Assembly (NCBI GenBank): GCA_964400015.1
Contig: CAYNRR010000004.1
Span: 1 to 64,000, forward strand
Origin: UBA1234 sp964400015
Lineage (GTDB): Bacteria > Bacillota > Clostridia > TANB77 > UBA1234
Reading direction: 5' to 3'
DNA length: 64,000 nucleotides
Below, in pieces: positions 25,791 to 34,445 of the stretch (position 1 is its first letter; every line of letters begins with the position of its first letter). The notes beneath the pieces are model-generated. The model did no database searches and was not told where the DNA came from. It worked only from the letters and a program-made list of their open reading frames with translations. The position numbers and the translations under genes were made by a program.

Positions 25791-26456
25791 TTAAGCGTCG
25801 TTTTCAACGGAAACATAGTCCTTGATGATTACTTTCGCTTCATACGCTCGAGTAAGATAAGGAACTTTCGCTCCATTTTTTTGCCACACGTATTTGACAT
25901 ACCGGGCAAAATTGATGTTGCGCTGCTTGAAATCGCGATCACGCACGTCAGCAGGCAGATTGGGCAAATGCTCAACATAGAGGATTTCTGCATGCTTTTC
26001 GAAGTATTTGATTTTTCTCCGAATTGCTGCTCTCTCTTTGCCGGTCTTATGTTCGGCAATGTTGCGCATCTCATTCAGGCAAAATCGTGGAATAATGATT
26101 TGCTTGATTTCTCTGCACTCATCGTAGAAATCCATGGCACAGGACGTATCCAAAACAGCTTTACCTGTTTTTAATGCCAAGTTCATTGCGTACGAATACT
26201 TGCGAGGCTTTTTGCTTTCGTCACCGTCCTGAGACTCAATCGGTGCACTGACAAGAAGCTTCTGGGCAGCCTCATTTGCATCAGCAATTCCGATCAACTG
26301 ATCTGCATAGGCCCGATAGATATAAAGACCTCTGATTTCCTTGCGAATTGCTGCACGAGTCTTGCCCTGTTCCAGTGCGATATCGGAGATGGATTTACCT
26401 TCTTTCACAATCTCGTTCCGATACATTTCCTTGGTGTACTTCGCAGTGTTTTCCAT
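25791..26456 (-). CDS. Unknown protein: HTH-like N-terminus and possible PIN-like domain, foreign codon use
   Basis: 221 residues, not recognised as a named family. Residues about 23-45 (ISDIALEQGKTRAAIRKEI) look like a helix-turn-helix. From residue 100 a PIN-like pattern appears: strand plus Asp in KAVLDTSCAMDF (D103), then IIIPRFCLNEMRNIAEH (E129), followed by a basic helical stretch; a nuclease is a guess only. Codon use (CTC, GCC, CGC, TCC and similar frequent) and base composition are far richer in GC than in neighbours, suggesting transfer. It nevertheless has a local-style promoter, AAGGAG site and terminator. An XRE regulator lies just upstream, and an inverted repeat flanks the -10 box. 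Confidence 0.7.
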   Translation of the reverse strand: MENTAKYTKEMYRNEIVKEGKSISDIALEQGKTRAAIRKEIRGLYIYRAYADQLIGIADANEAAQKLLVSAPIESQDGDESKKPRKYSYAMNLALKTGKAVLDTSCAMDFYDECREIKQIIIPRFCLNEMRNIAEHKTGKERAAIRRKIKYFEKHAEILYVEHLPNLPADVRDRDFKQRNINFARYVKYVWQKNGAKVPYLTRAYEAKVIIKDYVSVENDA

Positions 26457-26499
26457 CTTTCATTTCTCCTTTTAATTGTAGTGAGATTTTGCACAAACG

Positions 26500-26542
26500 T
26501 ATGCAACATCATCATTATAACACTGTTTGCATAATTTTTCAA
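26500..26542 (-). promoter_or_regulatory. Promoter with operator-like inverted repeat
   Basis: TTGAAA (26537-26542), 17 bases, TATAAT (26514-26519) on the minus strand. Perfect inverted repeat TTGCATA / TATGCAA at 26527-26533 and 26500-26506 brackets the -10 box, a typical repressor-site position. Confidence 0.65.
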
Positions 26543-26558
26543 TATGAGATTTGTTTTT

Positions 26559-26840
26559 TTATTTATATTTCTTTTGAGACTTATCTGCAACCTTATTCAA
26601 TGACGTAAATGATGGAATTTTAGTAAACTCGTCAGAATCAAAGAATTCTACAAGTGATACATTTAGTGCAGAAGCTAGCCTTTCTATATTCATTATCGAA
26701 ACATTTCTTGTACCACTTTCTATTGACGCAACATAAGTTCTATCTAAACCTGCTTTTAACGCTAATGCCTCTTGACTTAATTTTAAGTTTTTTCGTAATA
26801 ATCTAATTCTTTCACCAAGTCTGCATCTTATATCCTTCAT
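26559..26840 (-). CDS. XRE-family transcriptional regulator
   Basis: 93 residues. HTH_3 domain over residues 8-65: RIRLLRKNLKLSQEALALKAGLDRTYVASIESGTRNVSI, with the Q-E-x-L and Y-V-x-x-I-E-x-G-x-R positions of the family, then a short Lys-rich tail. ATG follows GGGAGGG. Likely acts on the promoter of the next gene downstream (26500-26542); the foreign-composition gene follows about 100 bases later. Codon use is like the rest of the chromosome. Confidence 0.9.
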   Translation of the reverse strand: MKDIRCRLGERIRLLRKNLKLSQEALALKAGLDRTYVASIESGTRNVSIMNIERLASALNVSLVEFFDSDEFTKIPSFTSLNKVADKSQKKYK

Positions 26841-27004
26841 ACTTTAGTCCCTCCCGTCAGTACTAGGATATTTAAGGTAAATGCAAAACTCAACGGACTA
26901 TAAGTCACAGTTGCAAATAAAAACTATAAAAATATATACTCTTAATGTATAATTTAAGTTATAATAAATAGAGTAATTTACATTACAAAGAAAGGAGAAA
27001 AAAC

Positions 27005-27550
27005 ATGTTAGGATTTGCACTTATCATAATAATTGTTTTATTAGCATATATTCTTATTACTTATAATAAATTAATAAGGTACAATAATATTGTAAAAGAA
27101 GCTTTTTCAACTATGGATGTATACCTAAAAAAAAGATGGGACTTAATCCCGGTTTTAGTTGATACTACCAAAGCTTATGCTGAGTACGAAGAAAACGTAT
27201 TTACTAACATTACAGAGTTACGAGCTAAGAGCTATCAAGATATGTCTATGTCTACCAAACTTGACGTAAATACACAACTAACAAATGAAGTTTCAAAAAT
27301 AATGGCTATTTCTGAAAGATATCCAGATATAAAATCAAGTCAAAACTTTTTAGAATTAAGCGCTAATTTAACAAAAATCGAAGACGATATCGCAAACAGC
27401 AGAAAATACTACAACGGAAGTGTAAGAATTTTTAATACTAAAATTCAAGTTTTCCCTAATAATATAGTTGCAAAATTATTTAATTTTAAGGAAGCTAGTA
27501 TGTTTGAAGCTAATGTTAACGAAAAAAATAATGTCGAGATAGATCTATAA
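27005..27550 (+). CDS. LemA-family membrane protein
   Basis: 181 residues: N-terminal membrane helix (about 2-20), then the helical LemA domain with YNKLIRYNNIVKEAFSTMDVYLKKRWDLIPVLVDTTK and the C-terminal R-x-Y-N-G-x-V-R-x-(F/Y)-N-x-K-I-x-x-F-P-x-N segment (RKYYNGSVRIFNTKIQVFP). LemA proteins often occur beside DUF2207/TPM-domain proteins; here that gene is 23 kb away. Function unsettled. ATG follows AAAGGAG. Terminator at 27560-27609. Confidence 0.92.
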   Translation: MLGFALIIIIVLLAYILITYNKLIRYNNIVKEAFSTMDVYLKKRWDLIPVLVDTTKAYAEYEENVFTNITELRAKSYQDMSMSTKLDVNTQLTNEVSKIMAISERYPDIKSSQNFLELSANLTKIEDDIANSRKYYNGSVRIFNTKIQVFPNNIVAKLFNFKEASMFEANVNEKNNVEIDL

Positions 27551-27559
27551 TAAACTATA

Positions 27560-27614
27560 CTACGGTAACAATAAGTTTAATTTTAATTCTATTTCTATTG
27601 TTGCCGTAGATTTT
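27560..27614 (+). terminator. Terminator after lemA
   Basis: 14-bp stem (27560-27573 with 27596-27609, one G-T type mismatch) followed by ATTTTTC. Confidence 0.7.
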
Positions 27615-27635
27615 TCAATATTTTGTATTAAACTA

Positions 27636-27664
27636 TTGACAAGTTGATCCTTTGTGATTATAAT
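27636..27664 (+). promoter_or_regulatory. Consensus promoter of initiator tRNA
   Basis: TTGACA (27636-27641), 17 bases, TATAAT (27659-27664). Confidence 0.92.
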
Positions 27665-27680
27665 TAAAGACGATTTACAT

Positions 27681-27756
27681 CGCGAGGTGGAGCAGTTGGC
27701 AGCTCGTCGGGCTCATAACCCGAAGGTCGCAGGTTCGAGTCCTGCCCTCGCAACCA
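27681..27756 (+). tRNA. Initiator tRNA-fMet (CAT)
   Basis: Acceptor begins CGCGAGG and ends CCTCGCA-ACCA, so position 1 C faces A72, the initiator hallmark. Anticodon stem has three consecutive G-C pairs (TCGGG-CTCATAA-CCCGA). Encoded CCA. Confidence 0.97.
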
Positions 27757-27764
27757 AAGATTTT

Positions 27765-27803
27765 GAACCCCTTACAGCTTAAGAACTGTAAGGGGTTCTT
27801 TTT
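27765..27803 (+). terminator. Terminator after tRNA-fMet
   Basis: Perfect 13-bp stem GAACCCCTTACAG / CTGTAAGGGGTTC, 8-base loop, five Ts. Confidence 0.92.
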
Positions 27804-27942
27804 ACTTTTTATTCAAGATTAACAATACAATTACTTTATGGTTATCGAATCAGCATAAACCCAACTGAAACCCATGCCTTGATTCGGCTTTAATTCAAGT
27901 TCAAATAAATTTGTAATGATATTTATTTTTTAGCTCGTCAGT

Positions 27943-27971
27943 TTGACATAATATCACCTTTGCTGTAAAAT
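27943..27971 (+). promoter_or_regulatory. Promoter of the small membrane protein gene
   Basis: TTGACA (27943-27948), 17 bases, TAAAAT (27966-27971). Confidence 0.8.
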
Positions 27972-28009
27972 ATTTATATATACAAAATTTTATGAAGGGA
28001 GCTATCTTT

Positions 28010-28264
28010 ATGATTAGCTTTATCGCAAACCTCATGTCTCGGATTGCTAACGCAATTTCCACTGACGCATGGTACGCCATTATTCTGGGAGGTTCCATTG
28101 TGTTTGGACTCACTGGAAATGGCTGGCTCACACTTATTAAAAGCCTTTTGGGATTCTTTGCATTTTGGCTGTTCCTCAGCTTGTTAGCTACAATTCTTCC
28201 CTTGTGGCTTCAGAATGTGGTGTGCATTGCCGTCGCCCTCTATTTTTGGTGGGCTCTTCACTAA
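28010..28264 (+). CDS. Small hydrophobic protein, foreign codon use
   Basis: 84 residues, mostly hydrophobic, with two or three membrane segments (about 22-36, 43-65, 68-83) and an unusual number of Trp residues (DAWYAI, NGWLTL, FWWALH). No family recognised. Codons CTC (five), GCC (three), CTG, TCC and CGG occur in this short gene while neighbours avoid them, so composition is clearly foreign. ATG follows AAGGGAG; the upstream ATG at 27992 precedes that site. Isolated transcription unit with its own promoter and terminator, like the genes at 25791 and 51373. Confidence 0.65.
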   Translation: MISFIANLMSRIANAISTDAWYAIILGGSIVFGLTGNGWLTLIKSLLGFFAFWLFLSLLATILPLWLQNVVCIAVALYFWWALH

Positions 28265-28268
28265 AAGA

Positions 28269-28298
28269 GTAAGGAAGTTAACACTTCCTTACTTTTTT
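28269..28298 (+). terminator. Terminator after the small membrane protein gene
   Basis: Perfect 10-bp stem GTAAGGAAGT / ACTTCCTTAC, 4-base loop, six Ts. Confidence 0.92.
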
Positions 28299-28383
28299 CT
28301 TATTTTTCCCTATATTTGGTAAATTTTACTTGTTTTTTTGCGTTTTTTACTGTATAATTTTGTAAGTGAAAGGTGGTAATGTA

Positions 28384-28830
28384 ATGTCTGTTTTCGATAA
28401 AATATTTAGACTTAATACTAATACTTCTTTAGCCGTAAATCCTAGAACGGCAATCAAACAAAAGAATAAAGCTATGAATGTAATACAAACAGCTACTAAT
28501 AACAAACTTTCAATAGTAGAAGCTGAAAAACTTTATGAAGCTATTGCTACTAAAGCTATGTCTCTTCCATCTGATAATGCAAGAATTAAAGAGGCTATGT
28601 CTATTTTAACTGAAGCTAAGGCTAATTGGCTTACGAATGATGAAAAAGAAAATTTTGTTGCCGGAGTTTGGCTTTGTGAATGTGCAAGAGATTCTCAAAA
28701 CAACAGTGGAATGTCATATATAAATTCTCAAGAACTTCAATACACTCGTAAAGCTGTTTTGGGTACTGCATTTAAATATGCTAGTATTCCATCATCTGGA
28801 TTGAATATTGATTCCAATTGGAATTTCTAA
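28384..28830 (+). CDS. Hypothetical protein, 148 residues
   Basis: Soluble, mostly helical protein beginning MSVFDKIFRLNTNTSLAVNP; no signal, no membrane helix, no recognised family. A central segment (LSIVEAEKLYEAIATKAMSLPSDNARIKEAMSIL) looks like two helices. Start ATG follows AAAGGTGG; a GTG at 28366 lies upstream of that site. A TATAAT box with 17-base spacing from TTGTTT precedes it. Codon use is like the host, unlike the gene before it. Confidence 0.65.
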   Translation: MSVFDKIFRLNTNTSLAVNPRTAIKQKNKAMNVIQTATNNKLSIVEAEKLYEAIATKAMSLPSDNARIKEAMSILTEAKANWLTNDEKENFVAGVWLCECARDSQNNSGMSYINSQELQYTRKAVLGTAFKYASIPSSGLNIDSNWNF

Positions 28831-28863
28831 AATACATAGGACTGGAGATGTCCTTCTATAATT

Positions 28864-28899
28864 AAAAAGACCTGTACTTTAATTTGTACAGGTCTTTTT
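28864..28899. terminator. Bidirectional terminator between converging genes
   Basis: Perfect 14-bp stem AAAAAGACCTGTAC / GTACAGGTCTTTTT, 8-base loop; A- and T-runs serve both strands. Confidence 0.92.
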
Positions 28900-28900
28900 A

Positions 28901-30205
28901 TTATTCTATTATATCGATTATTTCTTTTAGTTTGGTAACTGGCTCTTTTGAAATTAGGATTGAGTTTCTTAGCATCTCTATTTGCATTAAGCCTTGAGTT
29001 TCGTTGTTAGCATGTATGTATAAAAGTGTATCTCCACTTTTTACTTCATCACCGATTTTCTTTACCATTTCAATTCCAACTGAATAGTCTATTGGATCTT
29101 CTTTTTTGTATCTGCCACCACCCAAGTTTACAACTGCTTGGCCTATATTTTTTGCTTCTATTTGTGATATATATCCATTTTCTAGTGATGTTAATGGAAT
29201 TTTATATTTTGCTTTTGGTAGTAAAGTATAATCGTCTATTACTCTGCTATCGCCCCATTGTCTACTTATTAGTTCTCTAAATTTTTCTAGCCCCTCTTTG
29301 TTGTCTATTTTACTTTGAATCAATTTTATATTATTCGCAATATTATCATCTACTCCTGCAAGTTTTAGCATATATGCTCCCAATACCGTGCATACTCTAT
29401 TTACGTCAGGTTCGCCGTTTCCTTTTAAAGTTTCAATTGCTTCAATTACTTCCAATGCATTTCCCGAATATTTTCCTAGTGGCTGATTCATGTTTGTTAA
29501 TACTGCAATAGTTTCTTTTCCTGCAAGTTTACCGATATTTACCATAGTTTCTGCAAGTACTTTTGCACGTAGTTCATTTTCCATAAATGCTCCTGAACCA
29601 CATGTAACTTCAAGCAAGATTTTATCGCTACCTGCTGCAATTTTTTTACTCATTACGCTAGATGCTATTAGTGGAATACTTTCAACTGTTCCTGTAACAT
29701 CACGAAGTGCATATAACTTTTTATCTGCATATGCGACTTTTTCTGATTGTCCCATCAATGCAATACCTATTCTTTTTACGTTTCTTATAAATTCATCCAT
29801 CTCAATATCTGTTCTGAAATTAGGTATTGAGTCTAATTTATCGATTGTGCCTTGAGTATATCCTAATCCTCGACCAGACATTTTGGCAACTGGAACTCCA
29901 CATGATGCTACCAGCGGCATAACTACCATTGTTACTTTGTCGCCAATTCCACCTGTACTATGCTTGTCCACTTTAATTCCCGGTATTTCTGAAAGATCTA
30001 CTATTTCCCCTGAGGCTGCCATTGCAAGTGTTAAGTCGCATATTTCTTTTTCTGACATACCATTTAGATATATTGCCATCAACAAGCTTGAAACTTGATA
30101 ATCCGGAATATTTCCATTTGAATACTCTCTAATGAAATAATCAATTTGCTCTGTCGATAATTCTTTTTGATCTCGCTTTAATTTTATAATTTCGTTTATG
30201 TTCAA
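28901..30205 (-). CDS. pdp: Pyrimidine-nucleoside phosphorylase
   Basis: Phosphorolyses thymidine and uridine to the base and (deoxy)ribose-1-phosphate for salvage. KVDKHSTGGIGDKVTMVVMPLVASCGVPVAKM contains the phosphate-binding loop, followed by SGRGLGYTQGTIDKLDSIPN, the family signature. 434 residues in three parts (alpha domain, alpha/beta domain, C-terminal domain), as usual. ATG start; 25 bases after comEA on the same strand, possibly co-transcribed. Confidence 0.95.
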   Translation of the reverse strand: MNINEIIKLKRDQKELSTEQIDYFIREYSNGNIPDYQVSSLLMAIYLNGMSEKEICDLTLAMAASGEIVDLSEIPGIKVDKHSTGGIGDKVTMVVMPLVASCGVPVAKMSGRGLGYTQGTIDKLDSIPNFRTDIEMDEFIRNVKRIGIALMGQSEKVAYADKKLYALRDVTGTVESIPLIASSVMSKKIAAGSDKILLEVTCGSGAFMENELRAKVLAETMVNIGKLAGKETIAVLTNMNQPLGKYSGNALEVIEAIETLKGNGEPDVNRVCTVLGAYMLKLAGVDDNIANNIKLIQSKIDNKEGLEKFRELISRQWGDSRVIDDYTLLPKAKYKIPLTSLENGYISQIEAKNIGQAVVNLGGGRYKKEDPIDYSVGIEMVKKIGDEVKSGDTLLYIHANNETQGLMQIEMLRNSILISKEPVTKLKEIIDIIE

Positions 30206-30230
30206 ATTAACTCCCCCTTATGTGTTAATT

Positions 30231-30830
30231 TTATTTAACTACTATTTGGTCTTTTATAGCATTAAATTTTGATTCACCTATTCCTGAAACGTTTTTTATT
30301 TCTTCAATGCTATTGAATTTTTTATTTTCGTTTCTATATTTTATGATTTTTGTAGCCGTACTTTCTCCAATTCCATCTAGTCTTTGTAATTCATCTACAC
30401 TTGCTGTATTTATATTTATTTTTCCTGATGAATTAGAAATATTTGAATTATATAATTGATTTATTTTTTTACTTTCAGCATTTGTATCATTTATTTCTTT
30501 ATATGGTATTATTATTTTTTCTTCATCTACCACAGTCTGAGCTAAATTTATTGCTGTCTTATCTGCTGTTTCCAAAAATCCTCCTACGAAATCAATCACT
30601 TCATATAATCTCGAATCTTTTGGTACAACTGCAATTCCTGGATTATTTACTGCACCAATTATATATACACATATTTTTTCTGTTTCACCACTCTCTATTA
30701 TCGGCTGTTCAATCAGTATTTCTTTTTCTTCTTCAAAGTTTTCTTCTGTTGAACCCGAAAAAATCCCCACAATAACTACAAATATAATAAATCCCCCAAA
30801 TGCTATTGCACTTTTGAATTTATTAGTCAT
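30231..30830 (-). CDS. comEA: ComEA-type DNA-binding competence protein
   Basis: Membrane-anchored DNA receptor of transformation. N-terminal helix (about 8-26), an SLBB domain (KICVYIIGAVNNPGIAVVPKDSRLYEVIDFVGG), an S/N-rich linker, and a double helix-hairpin-helix at the C-terminus (ININTASVDELQRLDGIGESTATKIIKYR and later VSGIGESKFNAIKDQI). 199 residues. comEC does not follow here. Goes with dprA and comM later in the window. Confidence 0.93.
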   Translation of the reverse strand: MTNKFKSAIAFGGFIIFVVIVGIFSGSTEENFEEEKEILIEQPIIESGETEKICVYIIGAVNNPGIAVVPKDSRLYEVIDFVGGFLETADKTAINLAQTVVDEEKIIIPYKEINDTNAESKKINQLYNSNISNSSGKININTASVDELQRLDGIGESTATKIIKYRNENKKFNSIEEIKNVSGIGESKFNAIKDQIVVK

Positions 30831-31003
30831 AAAACCTCCTTTTCACAATCATTATACATAGAAAGTAATCGTTTTGCAAATTTTGTATTCGACAATTTTT
30901 TTGATTTTTGTCACATAATATTCTTAATTAAGTACTTGAATTTACTATAATGTTAAGGATATAATGTTACATACTAAGATATTGAAATGTTACGGAGGTC
31001 TAA

Positions 31004-32335
31004 ATGAAAAAAATATTTCTATTTTCTCTTTTATTTCTCCTTCTTATAAATACAAATGTTTTTGCAGTTGAGGTTTCTGCACCTCATGCAATTTTGATAG
31101 ATTTAGATTCTGGTAAAACACTTTTTCAACAAGATGCGTATTCTCCTGTTTATCCTGCAAGTACTACAAAGATACTTACTGCAATTTTAGCTTTAGAAAA
31201 TTGTGATTTGAACGAACGAGTAACTGCAAGTTTTACGGCTGTGAATAGTGTATATGCTGGAGGTACTACTGCAAGTATTCAAGAAGGCGAAACTCATACT
31301 GTTAGAGATCTTTTATGCACAATGTTGGTACACAGTGCAAATGACGCTGCATATATTTTAGCCGAGCACATTGGGGGCTCTACTTCTAGCTTTGCTAGTA
31401 TGATGAACGCACGTGCAAAAGAGCTAGGTGCTATTAGCACATATTTTGTAAACCCAAACGGTTTGCCTGATACTTCTCATAAATGTTCAGCATATGATAT
31501 GGCCATATTTGCCAGGCATGCAATGAGAAATTTTCCTGAGTTTAGGGAAATTGTAAAAATGACATCTTATTCACTTCCAATTACGGAAGAATACAAAAAA
31601 CTTTTTAGAAATGAATATCCTAATGCAACCGATGACGAAATTACTAGATATTTGGGTACGACTACTAATCATTTAATAAATCCTGCAAGAACTAGCTATT
31701 ATTATGAATATGCTACAGGAATTAAAACTGGATACACAGATGCTGCTGCAAATTGTATCGTCGCAAGCGCTGAAAAGGATGGAGTTGAGTTGATTGTAGT
31801 TATATTTGGTGCGAGTGGTTGGACTAATTTAAGAAACGATTGCGTTAATCTTTTTGAATATGGTTTTTCTATGTTACGTTCGCAAACTCTTGCGCCTGCA
31901 GGTTCAATAGTTGAAACCTTGGAAATAAAAAATGGTACTCCAGATGAAAACACATTAAATGTTGTTGTTGAAGATACATTAAAAGCAACTTTTTCATCTA
32001 CTGATTTAGTAGAAGCTTTTACCCCATCCATTACTATCAATGATGATTTAAAAGCACCTATCAATTCAGGTGATGTTATTGGTACAATTACGTACGATGT
32101 ATATAATTCAAAATATACTTCAAACTTATTGGCAGGTAATACTATAACGCCTAAAGTTACAATTGTTGAAACTGCAACAAATTTTGCTTGGGGACTTTTA
32201 AAAATCGTTCTTTGGTTTATTGGAATTGTAATTGGTTCATTTATGGCACTAGTTTTTGTGAGAGCTTACATATTAACTAAACGCCAACGTCAACGTTCTC
32301 AGCGAAGAGCCAAATATAACTCTCGTTTTAGATAA
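31004..32335 (+). CDS. D-alanyl-D-alanine carboxypeptidase (DacF/PBP5-like)
   Basis: Trims the terminal D-Ala from peptidoglycan stem peptides. Signal peptide (1-21), active-site S53-T-T-K56 within YPASTTKILTA, S111-A-N and K241-T-G are all present. The C-terminal PBP5-type beta domain follows and a membrane helix near 385-410 with a basic tail (KRQRQRSQRRAKYNSRFR) anchors the protein, instead of the usual amphipathic helix. ATG follows GGAGG. Terminator at 32351-32388. Confidence 0.93.
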   Translation: MKKIFLFSLLFLLLINTNVFAVEVSAPHAILIDLDSGKTLFQQDAYSPVYPASTTKILTAILALENCDLNERVTASFTAVNSVYAGGTTASIQEGETHTVRDLLCTMLVHSANDAAYILAEHIGGSTSSFASMMNARAKELGAISTYFVNPNGLPDTSHKCSAYDMAIFARHAMRNFPEFREIVKMTSYSLPITEEYKKLFRNEYPNATDDEITRYLGTTTNHLINPARTSYYYEYATGIKTGYTDAAANCIVASAEKDGVELIVVIFGASGWTNLRNDCVNLFEYGFSMLRSQTLAPAGSIVETLEIKNGTPDENTLNVVVEDTLKATFSSTDLVEAFTPSITINDDLKAPINSGDVIGTITYDVYNSKYTSNLLAGNTITPKVTIVETATNFAWGLLKIVLWFIGIVIGSFMALVFVRAYILTKRQRQRSQRRAKYNSRFR

Positions 32336-32350
32336 CTTTATGTTTATATA

Positions 32351-32391
32351 AAAACGGCTGTTGCCACTTACGTGATAACAGTCGTTTTCTT
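32351..32391 (+). terminator. Terminator after the carboxypeptidase gene
   Basis: 12-bp stem AAAACGGCTGTT / AACAGTCGTTTT (one G-T pair) followed by CTTATATTTTT. Confidence 0.75.
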
Positions 32392-32397
32392 ATATTT

Positions 32398-33075
32398 TTA
32401 TTTAAATACATCAATTACTTTTTTATATATGTCTTGATGTATTTCTTCTATACTTCGTAGATTGCCATTTTCATCTGCACAATTTATAATTGTCCAGCCG
32501 TATTTTTTTGCAACCCACAATGAAGTTTCATACGCTTTTTTCAAATATTCTTCATCTTCCTCATGAATATCTTTAGCACCACCAGATGAAGTATGTCCTC
32601 TTTTCATTTTCAATTCCTTTGCAAGTTCAGGAGGCATATTTAAAAGAATAACTTCATCATATTTTGGAATTCCTAATGTATCATTTTCGAATTCACTCAG
32701 CCATTCAATAAGTTCTTCTTTTTCTTTTTCTGTTTGTAATTTACAAGCTTGATGAAGAATATTGGACGTAATATATCTTGCAAGAAGTACATTACCTCCA
32801 GCTCGATATGTTTCTCCCCATTCACTTTTCATATATGAAGCATATCTATCTACTCCATAAAATACTGATGCTGTTTTTGGGCTAACATCTGATGGATGCT
32901 CACCAAATTCGCCTGATAGATATTGACGAACAAACCAACTACTTTCAGATTCATAATCTGGGAAACTCGCCATTGAAAATTTTATATTTTCATCTATAAG
33001 TCTTTGACGAAGTTTTTCAAATTGAGTTGTTTTACCACTACCATCTGTACCCTCAAGTACAATTATTTTTCCCAT
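32398..33075 (-). CDS. tmk: Thymidylate kinase
   Basis: Phosphorylates dTMP to dTDP. P-loop EGTDGSGKTTQ (residues 8-18), FPDYESESSWFVRQYLSGEFG, the DRYASY segment near residue 95 and ARYITSNILHQ. 225 residues. The form with GTDGSGKTTQ and this YLSGEFG insertion occurs in Clostridia, sometimes beside a second tmk. ATG preceded by GGGAGGAG. Follows the Rpn gene by 18 bases. Confidence 0.88.
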   Translation of the reverse strand: MGKIIVLEGTDGSGKTTQFEKLRQRLIDENIKFSMASFPDYESESSWFVRQYLSGEFGEHPSDVSPKTASVFYGVDRYASYMKSEWGETYRAGGNVLLARYITSNILHQACKLQTEKEKEELIEWLSEFENDTLGIPKYDEVILLNMPPELAKELKMKRGHTSSGGAKDIHEEDEEYLKKAYETSLWVAKKYGWTIINCADENGNLRSIEEIHQDIYKKVIDVFK

Positions 33076-33093
33076 CAGCTACTCCTCCCTTTT

Positions 33094-34017
33094 TCAAATC
33101 TTTTCTATCTCTTTTGTCGTCAATCCTGTTACTTCTGAAATCGTTTTTATGTCGATACCTTTTTCTAACATTTTCTTGGCTGTTTCTAGTTTGGCTTTTT
33201 TCTCGCCAACTTTCAAACCTTCTTTTTTGCCGGCTTCCAAGCCTTCTTTTAGTCCTTCTTTTAAACCTTCCTCTTTACCTTCTTTTATACCTTTTTCCCT
33301 TGCATCACTTAGTTCTTGTGCTCTATCCATTGCTGCAAATTCTTCACGCATTAGGAAGTGTTGTAATTCGGGTTCTTCAGCTATCATTTTTTCGTATTCT
33401 GCTTTGGCTTTCTTTATCTCTTCCAATGTGTAACTTGACATCTCGACCATCTCCTTTTTGGTATGGTCGATGAACCATAGCCAAAATTCTTTTTTCTTCG
33501 GTTCAATTATATCTAGTTTCCTGAATTTTTGCAACTCTATTACGTGTATTTCAAAGTCATCAAAGTATTTTGTTTGACCGTTTGTAACTTCTGCCACTTT
33601 CCATTTTGAATGGTATTCCGGAAAGTCGTATACTTGCCCATCTAGTATCCATATGCAAATTGTTTTGTTTGCGTTTTTGTAATTTTGTCCTTGTTTGAAT
33701 TGTTCTAAATAAACTTTGCTCCAGTATGCTAGGCTTCTTTTATCGGTGTAGTCATGCATATTTGTTTGTACTTCAATGTTTACAATTGTGCCGTCGCTTA
33801 AAGTCGCTCTTACATCTAGTCTTGAGAGTTTGCCGTCGTAGAAGTCTGGCAATAGTTCGGTGCCTAAGTCTACTACTAGCGATTCGATTTCAATATCTAG
33901 TATGCTTTCAAGGAAGCTTTTTAAGATTCCTTCATTTCCTCTCGCTCCGAAAATCTTCTTGAAAATAATATCGTTTTTTGGTGTGATCTTGCTTAATATT
34001 TCTTCTTTTAATGTCAT
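33094..34017 (-). CDS. Rpn-family recombination-promoting nuclease (PD-(D/E)XK)
   Basis: Member of the Rpn/PDDEXK_2 transposase-related family, DNA endonucleases linked to recA-independent recombination. Residues about 12-100: NDIIFKKIFGARGNEGILKSFLESIL, then RLDVRATLSDGTIVNIEVQ holds the D and E-x-Q catalytic positions, then YWSKVYLEQFKQGQNYK. The C-terminal third has G-K-(E)-E-G-L-K repeats (EGKEEGLKEGLKEGLEAGKK), which in this family vary in number, and a final helix-turn-helix-like stretch (KTISEVTGLTTKEIEKI). 307 residues, near full length. Lies upstream of the giant gene's end, separated by 428 bases. Confidence 0.9.
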   Translation of the reverse strand: MTLKEEILSKITPKNDIIFKKIFGARGNEGILKSFLESILDIEIESLVVDLGTELLPDFYDGKLSRLDVRATLSDGTIVNIEVQTNMHDYTDKRSLAYWSKVYLEQFKQGQNYKNANKTICIWILDGQVYDFPEYHSKWKVAEVTNGQTKYFDDFEIHVIELQKFRKLDIIEPKKKEFWLWFIDHTKKEMVEMSSYTLEEIKKAKAEYEKMIAEEPELQHFLMREEFAAMDRAQELSDAREKGIKEGKEEGLKEGLKEGLEAGKKEGLKVGEKKAKLETAKKMLEKGIDIKTISEVTGLTTKEIEKI

Positions 34018-34445
34018 GTGTTTTCCTTTCTTAAATAGTTTTTGTGGGGGATTTTAAGAATTTTAAGTATGTAAATAAAGCCTTATGTGTGCATAGGCAT
34101 CAGTCCTTTTTATTTGATTTTAATTTTGTTTTTGGAAATTTTCGCAAAGGATTTTGCGAATTAGAATTGGTTTTACACGAAAATTAGTTTATCGCGTTTT
34201 GTGGTTGAAACTTTATTACGCATTTTCGTATAAAAATAAAGTCGGCTAAAGTTTTTTATACTTTCCTTTAAGGACTAAGTATATTTTCTTCAACCGACTT
34301 TATATTAAATTGTTTTTGACTCGTTGTCAATTAAAATAATTTTTTCTCACTGCTACAGTGTTTCACTTTTTTGCATTTTATTTTTCGTCTTTTTCTTTCA
34401 TTGCAAGCATTTAAAAGATTGGTGACGCATTTAACGGACGTCCCT
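34018..34445. other. 428-base gap without a gene
   Basis: No convincing coding frame on either strand. It contains the Rpn gene's ribosome site and leader (hairpin GCCTTATG-TGTG-CATAGGC near 34081-34099), a perfect hairpin TTCGCAAA-GGAT-TTTGCGAA near 34150-34169, and the nested hairpin at 34236-34303. Confidence 0.6.
34236..34303 (-). terminator. Nested hairpin, probable terminator of the giant gene
   Basis: Outer 10-bp stem ATAAAGTCGG / CCGACTTTAT encloses an inner stem of ATACTT/AAGTAT with CC-x-GG; Us follow on the minus strand. It lies 143 bases after the giant gene's stop and also precedes the Rpn gene. Confidence 0.5.

Noticed and set aside
25829..26074. 81-aa frame inside the foreign-composition gene
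   Set aside because: Shadow frame of the 221-aa gene; no ribosome site.
33094..34017. Active transposon
   Set aside because: The gene is transposase-related by family name only; no terminal inverted repeats or target duplications were seen around it.
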